From UBA7662 sp943369355 (lineage in GTDB: Bacteria > Bacteroidota > Bacteroidia > UBA7662): a stretch of 64,000 nucleotides of DNA. The notes below the pieces were generated by a model. That model was not told where the DNA came from. It searched no databases and was given only the letters and a program-made list of their open reading frames with translations. The stretch covers positions 558,001 to 622,000 of the forward strand of contig CALRMX020000001.1 in assembly GCA_943369355.1 (NCBI GenBank). The letters are read 5' to 3'. This document shows positions 34,412 through 43,172 of this stretch, one piece after another. The first letter of the stretch is position 1. Each line of letters starts with the position of its first letter. Both the position numbers and the translations under genes were made by a program.

Positions 34412-35530
34412 TTACTTCTTCGCTAAGGTTGTATCAGAAGCACTCTTCGCAATAATTTTGGCACCTTCTCGGATCGAGAGCACCCCTTCGGCTACGATAC
34501 GGTCGCCAACGTTGAGCTCATTGCCAACCACATAAAAGGTGCCCACGCGTGCTTTCGGCCGAAACGTCTTCATCCTAGCCAGCTCATCCTTACCCACTAC
34601 GTAAACAAAATATTTGTCCTGCAGCTCTTGAACAGCTTTCTGCGGTATCAAGAAAACCTTGCGCTGGCTGAGTTCGAGTCGGACTACCCCGGTAGAGCGA
34701 TGTTTTAGCAGTTCTTGACCATTTTCGAAACGAGCTCGCAAGGCAATGGTTCCTGTTTCTGCATCAAACTCGGTTTCGGCTGGCTCAACAATCCCTTCGC
34801 TGGGATAAACTTGCCCATTGGTCATAATCAACTTAGCCCTAGAAGGCAAGCCGCCGGTACCCGATTTCAAGTTCTGTCGGTTTTCTAGATAATCTTTTTC
34901 CGAGATACTGAAGTACGCGTAGATAGAACTAATATCCGAAAGGGTAGTCAACAATTGCCCAGGTTCTACTATTGCACCCATTTTTAATAGGAAACGGTTA
35001 ATTCTACCAGCAAATGGGGCCCGTACAACCGAAAAGCTTAACTGATTTTCTTTGGTTTTTAATTCCGAACGCGCATTTTCAAGTTTGGCTTTGGCAATTT
35101 CAACTTCCGCCTCGGCCAACTGCTGTTCGGTGGCAGCTACCACCTTATTTTTCACAAGTTCCATTACCCGTTTTGCTTCGAGGGTTGCCTTGCGCAATTC
35201 GGCTTCTGCAAGCTGCACGCTAGCTTTCGCTGATGCAACGGCTGCTTCTGCCTCTGTTGACGAAAGCTTAAAAAGCGCTTGGCCTTTTTGAACCATCTGC
35301 CCCTCATCTACGAGTATGGCTTCGATCATGCCCCCAAATCGAGCACGAACTTCTACATAATTTTTAGCATGGATGTCGGCCACATATTCAATATCTACTA
35401 CGGTATCTGTAGTAGCAAGAGTAGTTAGCGGAAGTTGAACAGCATCCTCTTTAGCAACTTCTTGATTATCGTTACATGACCATAAAAGCAAGACAAGGCA
35501 TAGTCCTGCCAATAATTTTTTTGAAAACAT
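34412..35530 (-). CDS. RND efflux periplasmic adaptor lipoprotein
   Basis: Membrane-fusion protein linking the permease and the channel. The 372-residue protein has a lipoprotein signal (lipid Cys at about residue 19 in LLWSC), a lipoyl-like half motif (ARFGGMIEAILVDEGQMVQKG), a coiled-coil hairpin (about 98-150) and beta-barrel and membrane-proximal domains. First gene of the adaptor-permease-channel operon. No TetR or two-component regulator gene is adjacent, so how the pump is controlled cannot be read here. Confidence 0.96.
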   Translation of the reverse strand: MFSKKLLAGLCLVLLLWSCNDNQEVAKEDAVQLPLTTLATTDTVVDIEYVADIHAKNYVEVRARFGGMIEAILVDEGQMVQKGQALFKLSSTEAEAAVASAKASVQLAEAELRKATLEAKRVMELVKNKVVAATEQQLAEAEVEIAKAKLENARSELKTKENQLSFSVVRAPFAGRINRFLLKMGAIVEPGQLLTTLSDISSIYAYFSISEKDYLENRQNLKSGTGGLPSRAKLIMTNGQVYPSEGIVEPAETEFDAETGTIALRARFENGQELLKHRSTGVVRLELSQRKVFLIPQKAVQELQDKYFVYVVGKDELARMKTFRPKARVGTFYVVGNELNVGDRIVAEGVLSIREGAKIIAKSASDTTLAKK

Positions 35531-35576
35531 AAAGGAAATTTTAAATGATTAGAAGTGTTAGTACAGCTTCTTTCAT

Positions 35577-35957
35577 TCAAAATGGCGTGTAACGATGCAG
35601 AAATTCAAATCTGCCTAAGGTATAATAGTAGGAAGGTAAGGAGCCGACTTTTTGACAACGCCCTTCATCATGAGCAAGATTAAAAATTCGTTCAGCACCG
35701 AAAACGAAATGCCATTCTTTGGTTAAGCTAAGACGACGTCTACGGGTTACCTTTATTTCTCGAAATTCCTCTCCAAATTGTTTTTTGCTATTCAACTCCT
35801 CAGGGGAATCGCCAAAAACCGTAATGCACGGGTTAATTTCATTTTCTCCGAATGCTACTACACCATTAGCCGGACGCGTAACGCCCAGTAGTATAGCTAA
35901 CAGCAAAAAAGGGAAAATAAAACTTTTCACGGAAAAACGCTGCAAAGATAGCAGCAT
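35577..35957 (-). CDS. Small secreted protein of unknown function
   Basis: A 126-residue protein with an N-terminal hydrophobic segment (about residues 13-28, ILLGVTRPANG) that looks like a signal peptide or anchor, followed by a basic, aromatic-rich region (VTRRRRLSLTKEWHF). I recognise no family. It lies 46 nt upstream of the efflux adaptor gene in the same direction, so it may lead that operon. An in-frame GTG at 35930 (starting VKSFIFPF) is an alternative start. Confidence 0.65.
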   Translation of the reverse strand: MLLSLQRFSVKSFIFPFLLLAILLGVTRPANGVVAFGENEINPCITVFGDSPEELNSKKQFGEEFREIKVTRRRRLSLTKEWHFVFGAERIFNLAHDEGRCQKVGSLPSYYYTLGRFEFLHRYTPF

Positions 35958-36041
35958 AACCTAATTCAAAAGAAAAGGTTCAGCAGAAGACTACATTTTG
36001 AACAGAAAAGTAGATGCTGACGCCGTTTTTAGCATGGAAAC

Positions 36042-37421
36042 CTATTTTCCGATGCAGAATTTACTGAAAATATTCCCCAATAAATCGTCAGTCGTGACCT
36101 CTCCAGTGATTTCACCCAAGTAATGCAAGGCCGAACGAATTTCTTGCGCCACCAAATCGGTAGGTAGTTGGTTTCCAAAGGCAGCAACGGCTGCTTCGAG
36201 CGCAAGATTGGCTTTGGAAAGAGCTTCAACATGTCGTGCATTCGCTACCACTGTTTCGTCTTGTAGTTGGCCAGCAAATACCCTATTCAACAATTCAGTC
36301 TGCAGTTCTTTCAAACCGATAGCCTCTTTAGCAGAAATGAAATAGAGGTTCTCGAAGTTGGCATACGCTTCAAGATCAGAAGTGCTTACCGCATCCATTT
36401 TATTTCCTACCAACATGACTTCGGCGTTGTGCTTCTTCATCTGCGACAACTCGGCTTTCAAGTCGGAAGGACTTGTTTGCTGCAAGTCGAATAGATACAG
36501 AATAATTGCCGCCTGTTCCATTTTAGCCAGCGTACGTTCAACGCCAATGGCCTCAATTTGGTCTTCTGCCTCGCGTATGCCAGCCGTGTCGAAAAACCTA
36601 AATTTCACACCATCCAGGAGCACCACATCTTCGATTACATCGCGTGTTGTGCCAGGAATATGGCTTACAATGGCTTTCTCTTCGTTCAGTAATGCGTTTA
36701 AAAGGGTAGATTTTCCGGCATTCGGACGACCAGCAATGACTGTGGATACGCCGTTTTTCATGACATTTCCTAGTCGAAAAGAAGCTTGCAAATGACCAAT
36801 TACCGCAATGAGCTGCTCGAGTAGCGCAATGAGCTCTTTTCGGTTGGCGAACTCAACATCCTCTTCACTGAAATCAAGCTCCAGTTCAAGTAAAGAAGCA
36901 AAATCGACCAATTGTGTCCTTAATCGTGCAATTTCTTGGGTGAATCCCCCACGCATCTGATTCATCGCCACGCGATGTGCATGCTCATTGTCGGCGGCAA
37001 TCAAATCGGCCACCGCCTCGGCCTGACTAAGGTCGAAACGCCCGTTTATGAATGCTCTAAAGGTAAACTCCCCAGGCCGTGCTAATCGCGCTCCTTGGCG
37101 TAGCAACAATTGAATGAGCTCTTCTAAAATGTAAGGCGACCCATGAACACTTATTTCTACTACATCTTCACATGTAAACGAACGTGGTCCTTTGAAGATG
37201 GTAAATACAGCTTCGTCTAAACGGCGGTTGCCGTCGTAAATCGATGCAAAATGAACGGTATGAGAAGGCAGCTCCCTAAAATTCTTTTTGCGAACAACAG
37301 AACCCGCTAAATCAAAGGCCTTTACACCTGAAAGCCTCACTACACCAATCGCACCTACACCGGGCGGAGTGGCCAAAGCCACTATGGTATCGCTTGTATC
37401 GAAAATTTGTGCTCGGTTCAT
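36042..37421 (-). CDS. mnmE: tRNA modification GTPase MnmE
   Basis: With MnmG it makes the 5-carboxymethylaminomethyl group at the wobble uridine of certain tRNAs. The 459-residue protein has the N-terminal tetrahydrofolate-binding domain (DTIVALATPPGVGAIGVVR), a helical domain and an inserted GTPase domain with GRPNAGKSTLLN (about 221-232), DTAG (about 269-272) and NKMD (about 340-343). It ends with the conserved catalytic tail FCIGK. Divergent from the small PTA-like gene across 45 nt. mnmG is not in this window. Confidence 0.97.
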   Translation of the reverse strand: MNRAQIFDTSDTIVALATPPGVGAIGVVRLSGVKAFDLAGSVVRKKNFRELPSHTVHFASIYDGNRRLDEAVFTIFKGPRSFTCEDVVEISVHGSPYILEELIQLLLRQGARLARPGEFTFRAFINGRFDLSQAEAVADLIAADNEHAHRVAMNQMRGGFTQEIARLRTQLVDFASLLELELDFSEEDVEFANRKELIALLEQLIAVIGHLQASFRLGNVMKNGVSTVIAGRPNAGKSTLLNALLNEEKAIVSHIPGTTRDVIEDVVLLDGVKFRFFDTAGIREAEDQIEAIGVERTLAKMEQAAIILYLFDLQQTSPSDLKAELSQMKKHNAEVMLVGNKMDAVSTSDLEAYANFENLYFISAKEAIGLKELQTELLNRVFAGQLQDETVVANARHVEALSKANLALEAAVAAFGNQLPTDLVAQEIRSALHYLGEITGEVTTDDLLGNIFSKFCIGK

Positions 37422-37466
37422 ACAGAATTTAAGCGCAGACCGTATTTTTCGGATGTTTATTGAAAC

Positions 37467-37853
37467 ATGAACAAGCTCGAAAAAATCCGTCAGTGGGCCG
37501 CCGACAAAGATAGCCCCATCATCTGCTTTTTAAATGGAACAGATGCAGAAGTAATAAAAATTGCGAAAGCATTGATTCTCGACCATGTTGCCGAAATATT
37601 GGTGTTTGGTGATGAATTGGAAGTATTTGATGCATGCCGGATGTATAGACTAAATGAAACTATGCTCTATGGCGTAGTAAATCCAAACGACCATCCGGAA
37701 TTAGACTATTACACCGATTTGTATCAGGATAAATACGGCGAGCAAGACCGGAAAAAAGCCATGCGAGCTACCAAAAACCCTAAAATTCTTGCTGAGTTGA
37801 TGCTCGATGATGGGGCAATAGATCTTTACATCGAAGATTTGAGCACTTTTTGA
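37467..37853 (+). CDS. Short phosphate acetyltransferase-like protein (N-terminal subdomain only)
   Basis: A 128-residue protein whose pattern resembles the first subdomain of phosphate acetyl/butyryltransferases: AKALILDHVAEILVFGDE (strand-helix-strand), GVVNPNDHPELDYYTDLYQD, then KAMRATKNPKILAELMLDDG. The family's following segment (GDADG...SG and the catalytic half) is missing. The gene stops cleanly and runs 28 nt into the convergent TIGR02757 gene, so the missing part cannot be a frameshifted continuation. Either a free-standing regulatory or degenerate domain, or an unrelated fold. Function unknown. Confidence 0.7.
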   Translation: MNKLEKIRQWAADKDSPIICFLNGTDAEVIKIAKALILDHVAEILVFGDELEVFDACRMYRLNETMLYGVVNPNDHPELDYYTDLYQDKYGEQDRKKAMRATKNPKILAELMLDDGAIDLYIEDLSTF

Positions 37854-38620
37854 TTTTCCATCACACCCATTCCGAATAAAGCAAAATCGTATTTCACGGG
37901 ATCGATAGGGTCAAATTGTTTAAGTGCGTTAGTTAACTCAACGGCCGAATTCCAATCGCTCTTTTCCACATCCATTAGCCCCAATCGAGTTGCAATACGC
38001 TGCACGTGGAGGTCCATGGGCATAATAAGATCTGCTGGAGAAATACGTTTCCAGTATCCAAAATCAACTCCTGCCCCATCCTGTCGAACCATCCAACGGA
38101 GATACATATTTAACCTTTTACAACTCGATCCTCGCGCTGGTGTAGGCACATGCTTCCGGGTGCGTAAGGGTGCGTATTCGCTAGAAAATACAGTTTCATG
38201 AAAATGTTTTAGCCGATAAAAACCCACTTCTCTTCCTGAATTTGGATGCTCTGTTAAAAAAGCGTCCTCTAAAGAGGAATTGTTGCGGTAATGTTGCTGT
38301 AAAAAATCCATCAAATACAGCAAATCGGTTTCTTGGAAGGTACGGTGCACAAAACCGAGTAGTTGTTTGAGATCAGCGTCGGCATAATTGCGCACAAAGT
38401 CTGCCGGAGCATTGTCCATACGGTGCATCAACTCTAGCGATTTTTTGATAATTACAGGTCGTTGACCCCAAGAGAAGAGGGCTGCGAACAAACCCGCAAT
38501 TTCACGGTCGGCCTGACTTGAAAAACGATGAGGAATAGAAATAGGGTCAATAGCAATAAAATCTGGCCTGTTGTATTGAGCAACAGCGCCTTCGAGTAGG
38601 TCGTATAAAAGCGTATTCAC
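37826..38620 (-). CDS. TIGR02757-family protein (DUF2400)
   Basis: A 264-residue cytoplasmic protein of a conserved, uncharacterised family common in Bacteroidota. It is helical, with hallmarks DREIAGLFAALFSWGQR (about 38-54) and KRLNMYLRWMVR (about 168-179) plus a PADLIMPMDLHVQRIA stretch (about 195-210), reminiscent of helix-hairpin-helix glycosylase folds, though catalytic residues are not evident. Its 3' end overlaps the convergent PTA-like gene by 28 nt. Confidence 0.9.
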   Translation of the reverse strand: MNTLLYDLLEGAVAQYNRPDFIAIDPISIPHRFSSQADREIAGLFAALFSWGQRPVIIKKSLELMHRMDNAPADFVRNYADADLKQLLGFVHRTFQETDLLYLMDFLQQHYRNNSSLEDAFLTEHPNSGREVGFYRLKHFHETVFSSEYAPLRTRKHVPTPARGSSCKRLNMYLRWMVRQDGAGVDFGYWKRISPADLIMPMDLHVQRIATRLGLMDVEKSDWNSAVELTNALKQFDPIDPVKYDFALFGMGVMENQKVLKSSM

Positions 38621-38676
38621 CTTCCGACAAAACTACACTCCTTACGACGAGCTTCAAGGCCATATACCACAAAAGT

Positions 38677-38684
38677 TATGTTTG
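38677..38684 (+). promoter_or_regulatory. -7 box of the first Kazal lipoprotein gene
   Basis: TATGTTTG matches TAnnTTTG and lies 26 nt upstream of the ATG at 38711. The -33 element is not evident. Confidence 0.4.
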
Positions 38685-38710
38685 CGTTTTCTCAAAAAAA
38701 AAGAGTGCAT

Positions 38711-38902
38711 ATGCGAAAATTACTTTTGATCGCTCTTGTTTGGGGTATCTATGGATGCAAACCCGAAACACCCACTCCTCCTTCTGATTGTATTTGTACC
38801 ACAGAAGTCAACCCTGTATGTGGCAGTGATGGCAAAACCTACTCCAACGCTTGCTTGGCAAGTTGCGCCGGGGTTAGCTATACAGCTGGACCTTGTAATT
38901 AA
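38711..38902 (+). CDS. Kazal-domain lipoprotein (protease-inhibitor-like), short copy
   Basis: A 63-residue lipoprotein: signal MRKLLLIALVWGIYGC with lipid Cys16, a Pro/Thr linker and one Kazal domain (about 25-62) with six cysteines and the core PVCGSDGKTYSNAC. Kazal domains usually inhibit serine proteases through the loop before PVCG. ATG at 38711 is used; a start at 38678 would add a non-signal leader. Paralogous to the next gene, so a tandem duplication. Confidence 0.88.
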   Translation: MRKLLLIALVWGIYGCKPETPTPPSDCICTTEVNPVCGSDGKTYSNACLASCAGVSYTAGPCN

Positions 38903-38928
38903 ATTTCAGTTCGTAAATTAGTCAGCGT

Positions 38929-39333
38929 ATGAAGTATTCAGTCTTCCTTGCTATTGGCATATTGATCATGTCAAGTTGCCGAAATCGCCCTGAATGTGTC
39001 TGCCCAGCCATTTACAGTCCTGTTTGTGGGAGTGATGGCGTTACCTACGCCAATTCTTGTGAAGCCGACTGTAAAGGAGTGAGCTACACTGTAGGTAGCT
39101 GTCCCGAAACGGGCAACTTCACCTTGGAGTTTACCGGCGATCCATCGGTGGATGGATGTGGATGGGTCGGAGAAAAAGGTGGGCAACTCTTTAATATCGA
39201 CGGATTACCCGACTCCCTGAAAGTGGAAGATCGGATAGTACGCCTGAAATACCGCAATCGCGTAGACCCGTTCATGTGCGGATTAACCACTGGTTTGCCA
39301 CGGGTTGATTACCTTGATTATTTGCCGAATTAA
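38929..39333 (+). CDS. Kazal-domain lipoprotein with a C-terminal extension
   Basis: A 134-residue lipoprotein: signal MKYSVFLAIGILIMSSC (lipid Cys17), one Kazal domain (about 22-60, six cysteines, core PVCGSDGVTYANSC) and a C-terminal domain of about 70 residues with GCGWVGEKGG and two further cysteines. Such C-terminal parts occur in Bacteroidota lipoproteins but the function is unknown. It follows the short copy by 26 nt. The last bases TTAA (39330-39333) serve as stop on both strands, shared with the convergent gene. Confidence 0.88.
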   Translation: MKYSVFLAIGILIMSSCRNRPECVCPAIYSPVCGSDGVTYANSCEADCKGVSYTVGSCPETGNFTLEFTGDPSVDGCGWVGEKGGQLFNIDGLPDSLKVEDRIVRLKYRNRVDPFMCGLTTGLPRVDYLDYLPN

Positions 39334-40481
39334 ATCTTCGCAAGCGCTTGCTGAAGATCGTCGATCAGATCTTCTACATCTTCTACACCCACGCTTAAGC
39401 GCAATAATCCATCTTCCACACCCGCTTTGAGTCGCTCCTCGCGAGGAATGCTGGCATGTGTCATGCTCGCAGGATGACCGATTAACGACTCTACACCACC
39501 TAACGATTCGGCTAGGCTAAACACCTGCATAGAAGAAGCAACCGTCATGGCGTGCTCATAATCACCACTTTTGAGCGTAAACGAAATCATTCCCCCAAAA
39601 TCGCGCATTTGTTTTTTTGCAATCGCGTGTCCGGGATGATCAGCAAAGCCAGGCCAATTTACCACTCCTACTTTTGGATGCTGACGCAGGAAATTGGCGA
39701 CTACTTTTCCGTTTTCGCAATGCGCTTTCATGCGTAGGTGAAGCGTTTTAATACCACGTAATACGAGAAAACAATCTTGAGGGCCTGGGTTAGCTCCGCA
39801 ACTATTTAAAATAAATGCAAGTTTTTCATGGAGCACCGTATCGTTGGTACAAAGAGCACCCATCACTACATCACTGTGCCCGCTTAAATATTTAGTTACC
39901 GAGTGCATCACCAAATCGGCTCCTAAAGCCAAAGGATTTTGGAGGTAAGGCGAGGCAAACGTATTGTCGACAGCAAACATTACCCCCGCTGACTTGGCTA
40001 TTTCTGAAATAGCAGCGATATCCACAATTTTCATCGTTGGATTCGTAGGCGTTTCTGCCCAAATAAGTTTGGTGTTGGCATTCAAGTATGCCTTTACATT
40101 ATCTGCCTCATAGAGGTTAATAAAGTGGAATTTGATTCCAAAATGTTCATAAACCTTGGTGAAAATCCGATATGAGCCCCCGTAGATATCGTCACCTGTA
40201 ATTACTTCATCGCCCGGCTTTAGCAGTTTCATCACTGCATCGATGGCCCCCATACCCGAAGAAAAACACAGCCCATGAGTAGCGTCTTCTAAAGCTGCGA
40301 TATTCGCCTCCAATTGCGTGCGTGTTGGATTTTTTCCCCTGGCATAGGCATAGCCTTTGTGATTTCCTGGCGATTCTTGCACATAAGTGGATGTTTGATA
40401 AATGGGCGTCATGATGGCCCCAGTGGTCGGGTCTGCGTGCACACCGGCATGTATGGCTTTGGTTCCGAATTTCATATTCAT
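39330..40481 (-). CDS. PLP-dependent transsulfuration enzyme (cystathionine gamma-synthase/lyase family)
   Basis: Catalyses gamma-replacement or elimination at homoserine or cystathionine in methionine/cysteine interconversion. The 383-residue length and motifs fit: PIYQTSTYVQ (about 26-35), YAYARGKNPTRTQLE (about 44-58), SGMGAID (about 74-80), and the PLP lysine in SVTKYLSGHSDV (Lys about 197). Sequence alone does not separate gamma-synthase from gamma-lyase activity. Start ATG at 40481 or, two codons later, at 40475. It stands alone on minus, convergent with the Kazal genes. Confidence 0.92.
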   Translation of the reverse strand: MNMKFGTKAIHAGVHADPTTGAIMTPIYQTSTYVQESPGNHKGYAYARGKNPTRTQLEANIAALEDATHGLCFSSGMGAIDAVMKLLKPGDEVITGDDIYGGSYRIFTKVYEHFGIKFHFINLYEADNVKAYLNANTKLIWAETPTNPTMKIVDIAAISEIAKSAGVMFAVDNTFASPYLQNPLALGADLVMHSVTKYLSGHSDVVMGALCTNDTVLHEKLAFILNSCGANPGPQDCFLVLRGIKTLHLRMKAHCENGKVVANFLRQHPKVGVVNWPGFADHPGHAIAKKQMRDFGGMISFTLKSGDYEHAMTVASSMQVFSLAESLGGVESLIGHPASMTHASIPREERLKAGVEDGLLRLSVGVEDVEDLIDDLQQALAKI

Positions 40482-40586
40482 TGAATGCTGATCAAAGATA
40501 TTCTATTCCTCGCTCAATAATTATGATCGTCTTATTCTTTTCGTTTAGGCTTATCCCCTACTTTAGCTGAAATTTGCATTTGCATT

Positions 40587-42512
40587 TTGATCAGCAGAAG
40601 TACCATAGATCGTGTCATGGATGCTACCCGAATTGAGGAGGTAGTAGGTGATTTTGTTACGCTTAAAAAAAGAGGCGTGAACTACTTGGGCTTATGTCCT
40701 TTTCACAACGAAAAAACACCTTCTTTCAACGTAAATCCAACACGAGGGATATACAAATGTTTCGGTTGTGGCGCTGCGGGCAATGCTGTAAACTTTTTGA
40801 TGGAGCACGAGCATGTTAGCTACCCCGATGCCATTCGGAATCTAGCAGCGCGCTACAATATCGAAATTGAAGAAGACGCTTACAACCCAACGCCTGAACA
40901 AGCACAACAACTCACCGAGCGCGATAGACTTTATCAATTGCATGCTTTTGCTCAAAGTTATTTTGCACAATATCTCCAAACCGATGAGGGCAAAGCGATT
41001 GGTTTAAGCTACTTTCGAGAAAGGGGTATTACCGACGAAAGCATCCAAAAGTTTGGGTTGGGCTATTCACCCGATGGCTATACCACCTTTAGCGACTTTG
41101 CTAAAAATTCGGCCTATTCAGAAGAGGAATTGGCCTCTTCGGGACTGAGTACTTTGCGTGAACAAGGTGGACTCGTGGATCGATTTAGAGGTAGAGTAAT
41201 TTTTCCCTTCTACAATCTCAGCGGTAAAATCATTGGCTTCGGCGGACGTATTCTCACCAACGATAAGAAGGTTGCGAAGTACCTTAACTCACCCGAAACG
41301 CTACTGTATCGAAAAAGTGAAACGCTTTACGGCTTATTTCAAGCCAAGAAAGCCATTCAAAAAAACGACAACTGCTATTTGGTAGAAGGTTATACCGACG
41401 TAATTAGTTTACATCAAGCCGGAATAGAAAATGTGGCCGCAAGTAGCGGTACAAGCCTTACCCAAGAGCAAGCACGTTTGATTCGCAGGTTTACGCGTCA
41501 TGTTACCGTACTTTACGATGGAGATGCCGCAGGAATCAAAGCCTCTTTACGTGGCATAGACATACTTCTTGAGCACGATTTGCTGGTAAAGGTGGTACTG
41601 ATGCCAGACGGCGAAGACCCCGACAGCCACAGCCGAAAACTGGGGCCACAGGGTTTTCAGGACTACCTTACCGACGAAGCAGTCGATTTCATTCATTTTA
41701 AAACACGGATGTTATTCGACGCGGCCAAAAACGACCCTGTACTTCGTGCAGAAGCCATACGCGACATTGCTGAAAGCCTTTCACGTGTAAGCGATCCGAT
41801 ATTACGGTCGACCTACAGCACTGGCACAGCCAACTTGTTGAAATTTGACGAGCAAACCCTGCTCACCGAGATTAATAAGCAGCGGCTACAGCGCCTAAAA
41901 GGGAAAAGTGCCGACGACCAATCGGCGATTGAAGCTGTACGGCCAGAAATGCAAGCGTATGGGAAGCAAGAAGTCCATGTTAAAAACGACCTGCCACAAG
42001 AAGCCGACATCATTAGGATACTTTTGCAATACGGCGACAAACTCCTCGATTCTCAAAACTGTACCGTTACGAGCTTTATTTGCAACCAACTGGACGAAAT
42101 TGCCTGGGATTCGCCCGTGTACCAGCGCATTTTTAATATCTATCTCGAAGGGTTAAATCAATTTCAGTCGATACCTGACATCCACCAGCTTTTGAACCAT
42201 ACCGACCCTGAAATTGCAGGTGCTGCAGTTGAATTGTATGGTAAGTCCTACGAAATAAGTGAAAACTGGTCATTGAAACACGATATCCTCATCGTGGCTC
42301 TCGACAAAAACATAGAAGCTGATGTGATTTCGGCCGTTACTCGTATTAACCTCAAAAAGGTATTGCGGCTGATCGAAGAAAGCAAACAAAAAATTAAGGA
42401 CGCTACTCAATTGAGTCCAGAAGAACACGACCAATTGGTTGCAGAACATTTAGCTCTGGAGAAGCTCAAAATACAACTCGCCCAACAATTGGGCACAGTT
42501 ATTACCCATTAA
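40587..42512 (+). CDS. dnaG: DNA primase DnaG
   Basis: Makes RNA primers at the replication fork. The 641-residue protein has the CHC2 zinc finger (Cys37, His40, Cys58, Cys61), the catalytic core with RGRVIFPFYN and a TOPRIM domain (VEGYTDVISLHQAG, LYDGDAAG), then a helicase-binding C terminus. The start is a TTG at 40587: the family-typical N terminus ISRSTIDRVMDATRIEEVVGDFV begins immediately after it, whereas the first ATG in frame (residue 11) would remove conserved sequence. The codons before it are ATT, so an ATT start is also conceivable. It overlaps the convergent PPTase gene by 11 nt. Confidence 0.97.
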   Translation: MISRSTIDRVMDATRIEEVVGDFVTLKKRGVNYLGLCPFHNEKTPSFNVNPTRGIYKCFGCGAAGNAVNFLMEHEHVSYPDAIRNLAARYNIEIEEDAYNPTPEQAQQLTERDRLYQLHAFAQSYFAQYLQTDEGKAIGLSYFRERGITDESIQKFGLGYSPDGYTTFSDFAKNSAYSEEELASSGLSTLREQGGLVDRFRGRVIFPFYNLSGKIIGFGGRILTNDKKVAKYLNSPETLLYRKSETLYGLFQAKKAIQKNDNCYLVEGYTDVISLHQAGIENVAASSGTSLTQEQARLIRRFTRHVTVLYDGDAAGIKASLRGIDILLEHDLLVKVVLMPDGEDPDSHSRKLGPQGFQDYLTDEAVDFIHFKTRMLFDAAKNDPVLRAEAIRDIAESLSRVSDPILRSTYSTGTANLLKFDEQTLLTEINKQRLQRLKGKSADDQSAIEAVRPEMQAYGKQEVHVKNDLPQEADIIRILLQYGDKLLDSQNCTVTSFICNQLDEIAWDSPVYQRIFNIYLEGLNQFQSIPDIHQLLNHTDPEIAGAAVELYGKSYEISENWSLKHDILIVALDKNIEADVISAVTRINLKKVLRLIEESKQKIKDATQLSPEEHDQLVAEHLALEKLKIQLAQQLGTVITH

Positions 42513-43128
42513 ACACCCAACTGAGTACGCATTCTTCTATTCGTTTGTAATGCACGGTCAACTCGGCAGCTAACTCACCCTTGCCCAGGCGAACCGCCAA
42601 GGTGCCTAGTTCGTAATTACGTTTTAGAATGCAGATGTCTTCTTTAAAGATTAAGCCCTTTTCACCATACATCTTGTAAACCGCTTCTTTCGCACTCCAA
42701 GCCAACATCAAATCGGCATCGGTAACTCCCATTATCACGATTTCGTCGGCAGACAGAAATCGATCGCGTATACGTTGCACACGGGGATGAATGATTTCTA
42801 CATCTACCCCCACAGGAATTTCAGCCGAAATGGCTGCAGCCATACCGGAGCAGTGACTAATGCTGATAAAGCGATTATCGTTAACGAAATGTGGTTTACC
42901 GTAGGTGTCCTTGATCACGTCTAAAACAGCAGTGCGGGCTAGTTGCTGTAAAGCAAAGCGCGATGCCATCCACTGCTGTCGCTTTTCAGAGACCTGAATG
43001 AGTCGAAACTCTCGCTCTAAAGCCGGAGATAAAGTCATCCGTTCATGAAACCAACGAACGGTTTCCGTGATTTCCCAAAGAATTAGCTCTCCATTCTCAG
43101 CAAAGGTGTGGGTATATTTGAAGGGCAT
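42502..43128 (-). CDS. 4'-phosphopantetheinyl transferase (Sfp type)
   Basis: Attaches the phosphopantetheine arm of CoA to carrier proteins. The 208-residue protein has the Sfp family motifs: ISISHC (about 88-93), GVDVEII (Asp109, Glu111 as metal ligands) and WSAKEAVYK (144-152). Bacteroidota often use such enzymes for acyl carrier protein; no carrier gene is adjacent, so the target is open. Diverges from the WD40 gene across 44 nt and overlaps the end of dnaG by 11 nt. Confidence 0.92.
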   Translation of the reverse strand: MPFKYTHTFAENGELILWEITETVRWFHERMTLSPALEREFRLIQVSEKRQQWMASRFALQQLARTAVLDVIKDTYGKPHFVNDNRFISISHCSGMAAAISAEIPVGVDVEIIHPRVQRIRDRFLSADEIVIMGVTDADLMLAWSAKEAVYKMYGEKGLIFKEDICILKRNYELGTLAVRLGKGELAAELTVHYKRIEECVLSWVFNG

Positions 43129-43172
43129 TTTACAGCTAATGGTGCATCAGGTGCTACAAACATAATCAATCG

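Noticed and set aside
37826..37853. Frameshift splitting a full phosphotransacetylase
   Set aside because: The downstream DNA encodes the convergent TIGR02757 protein in full, so there is no second half to join.
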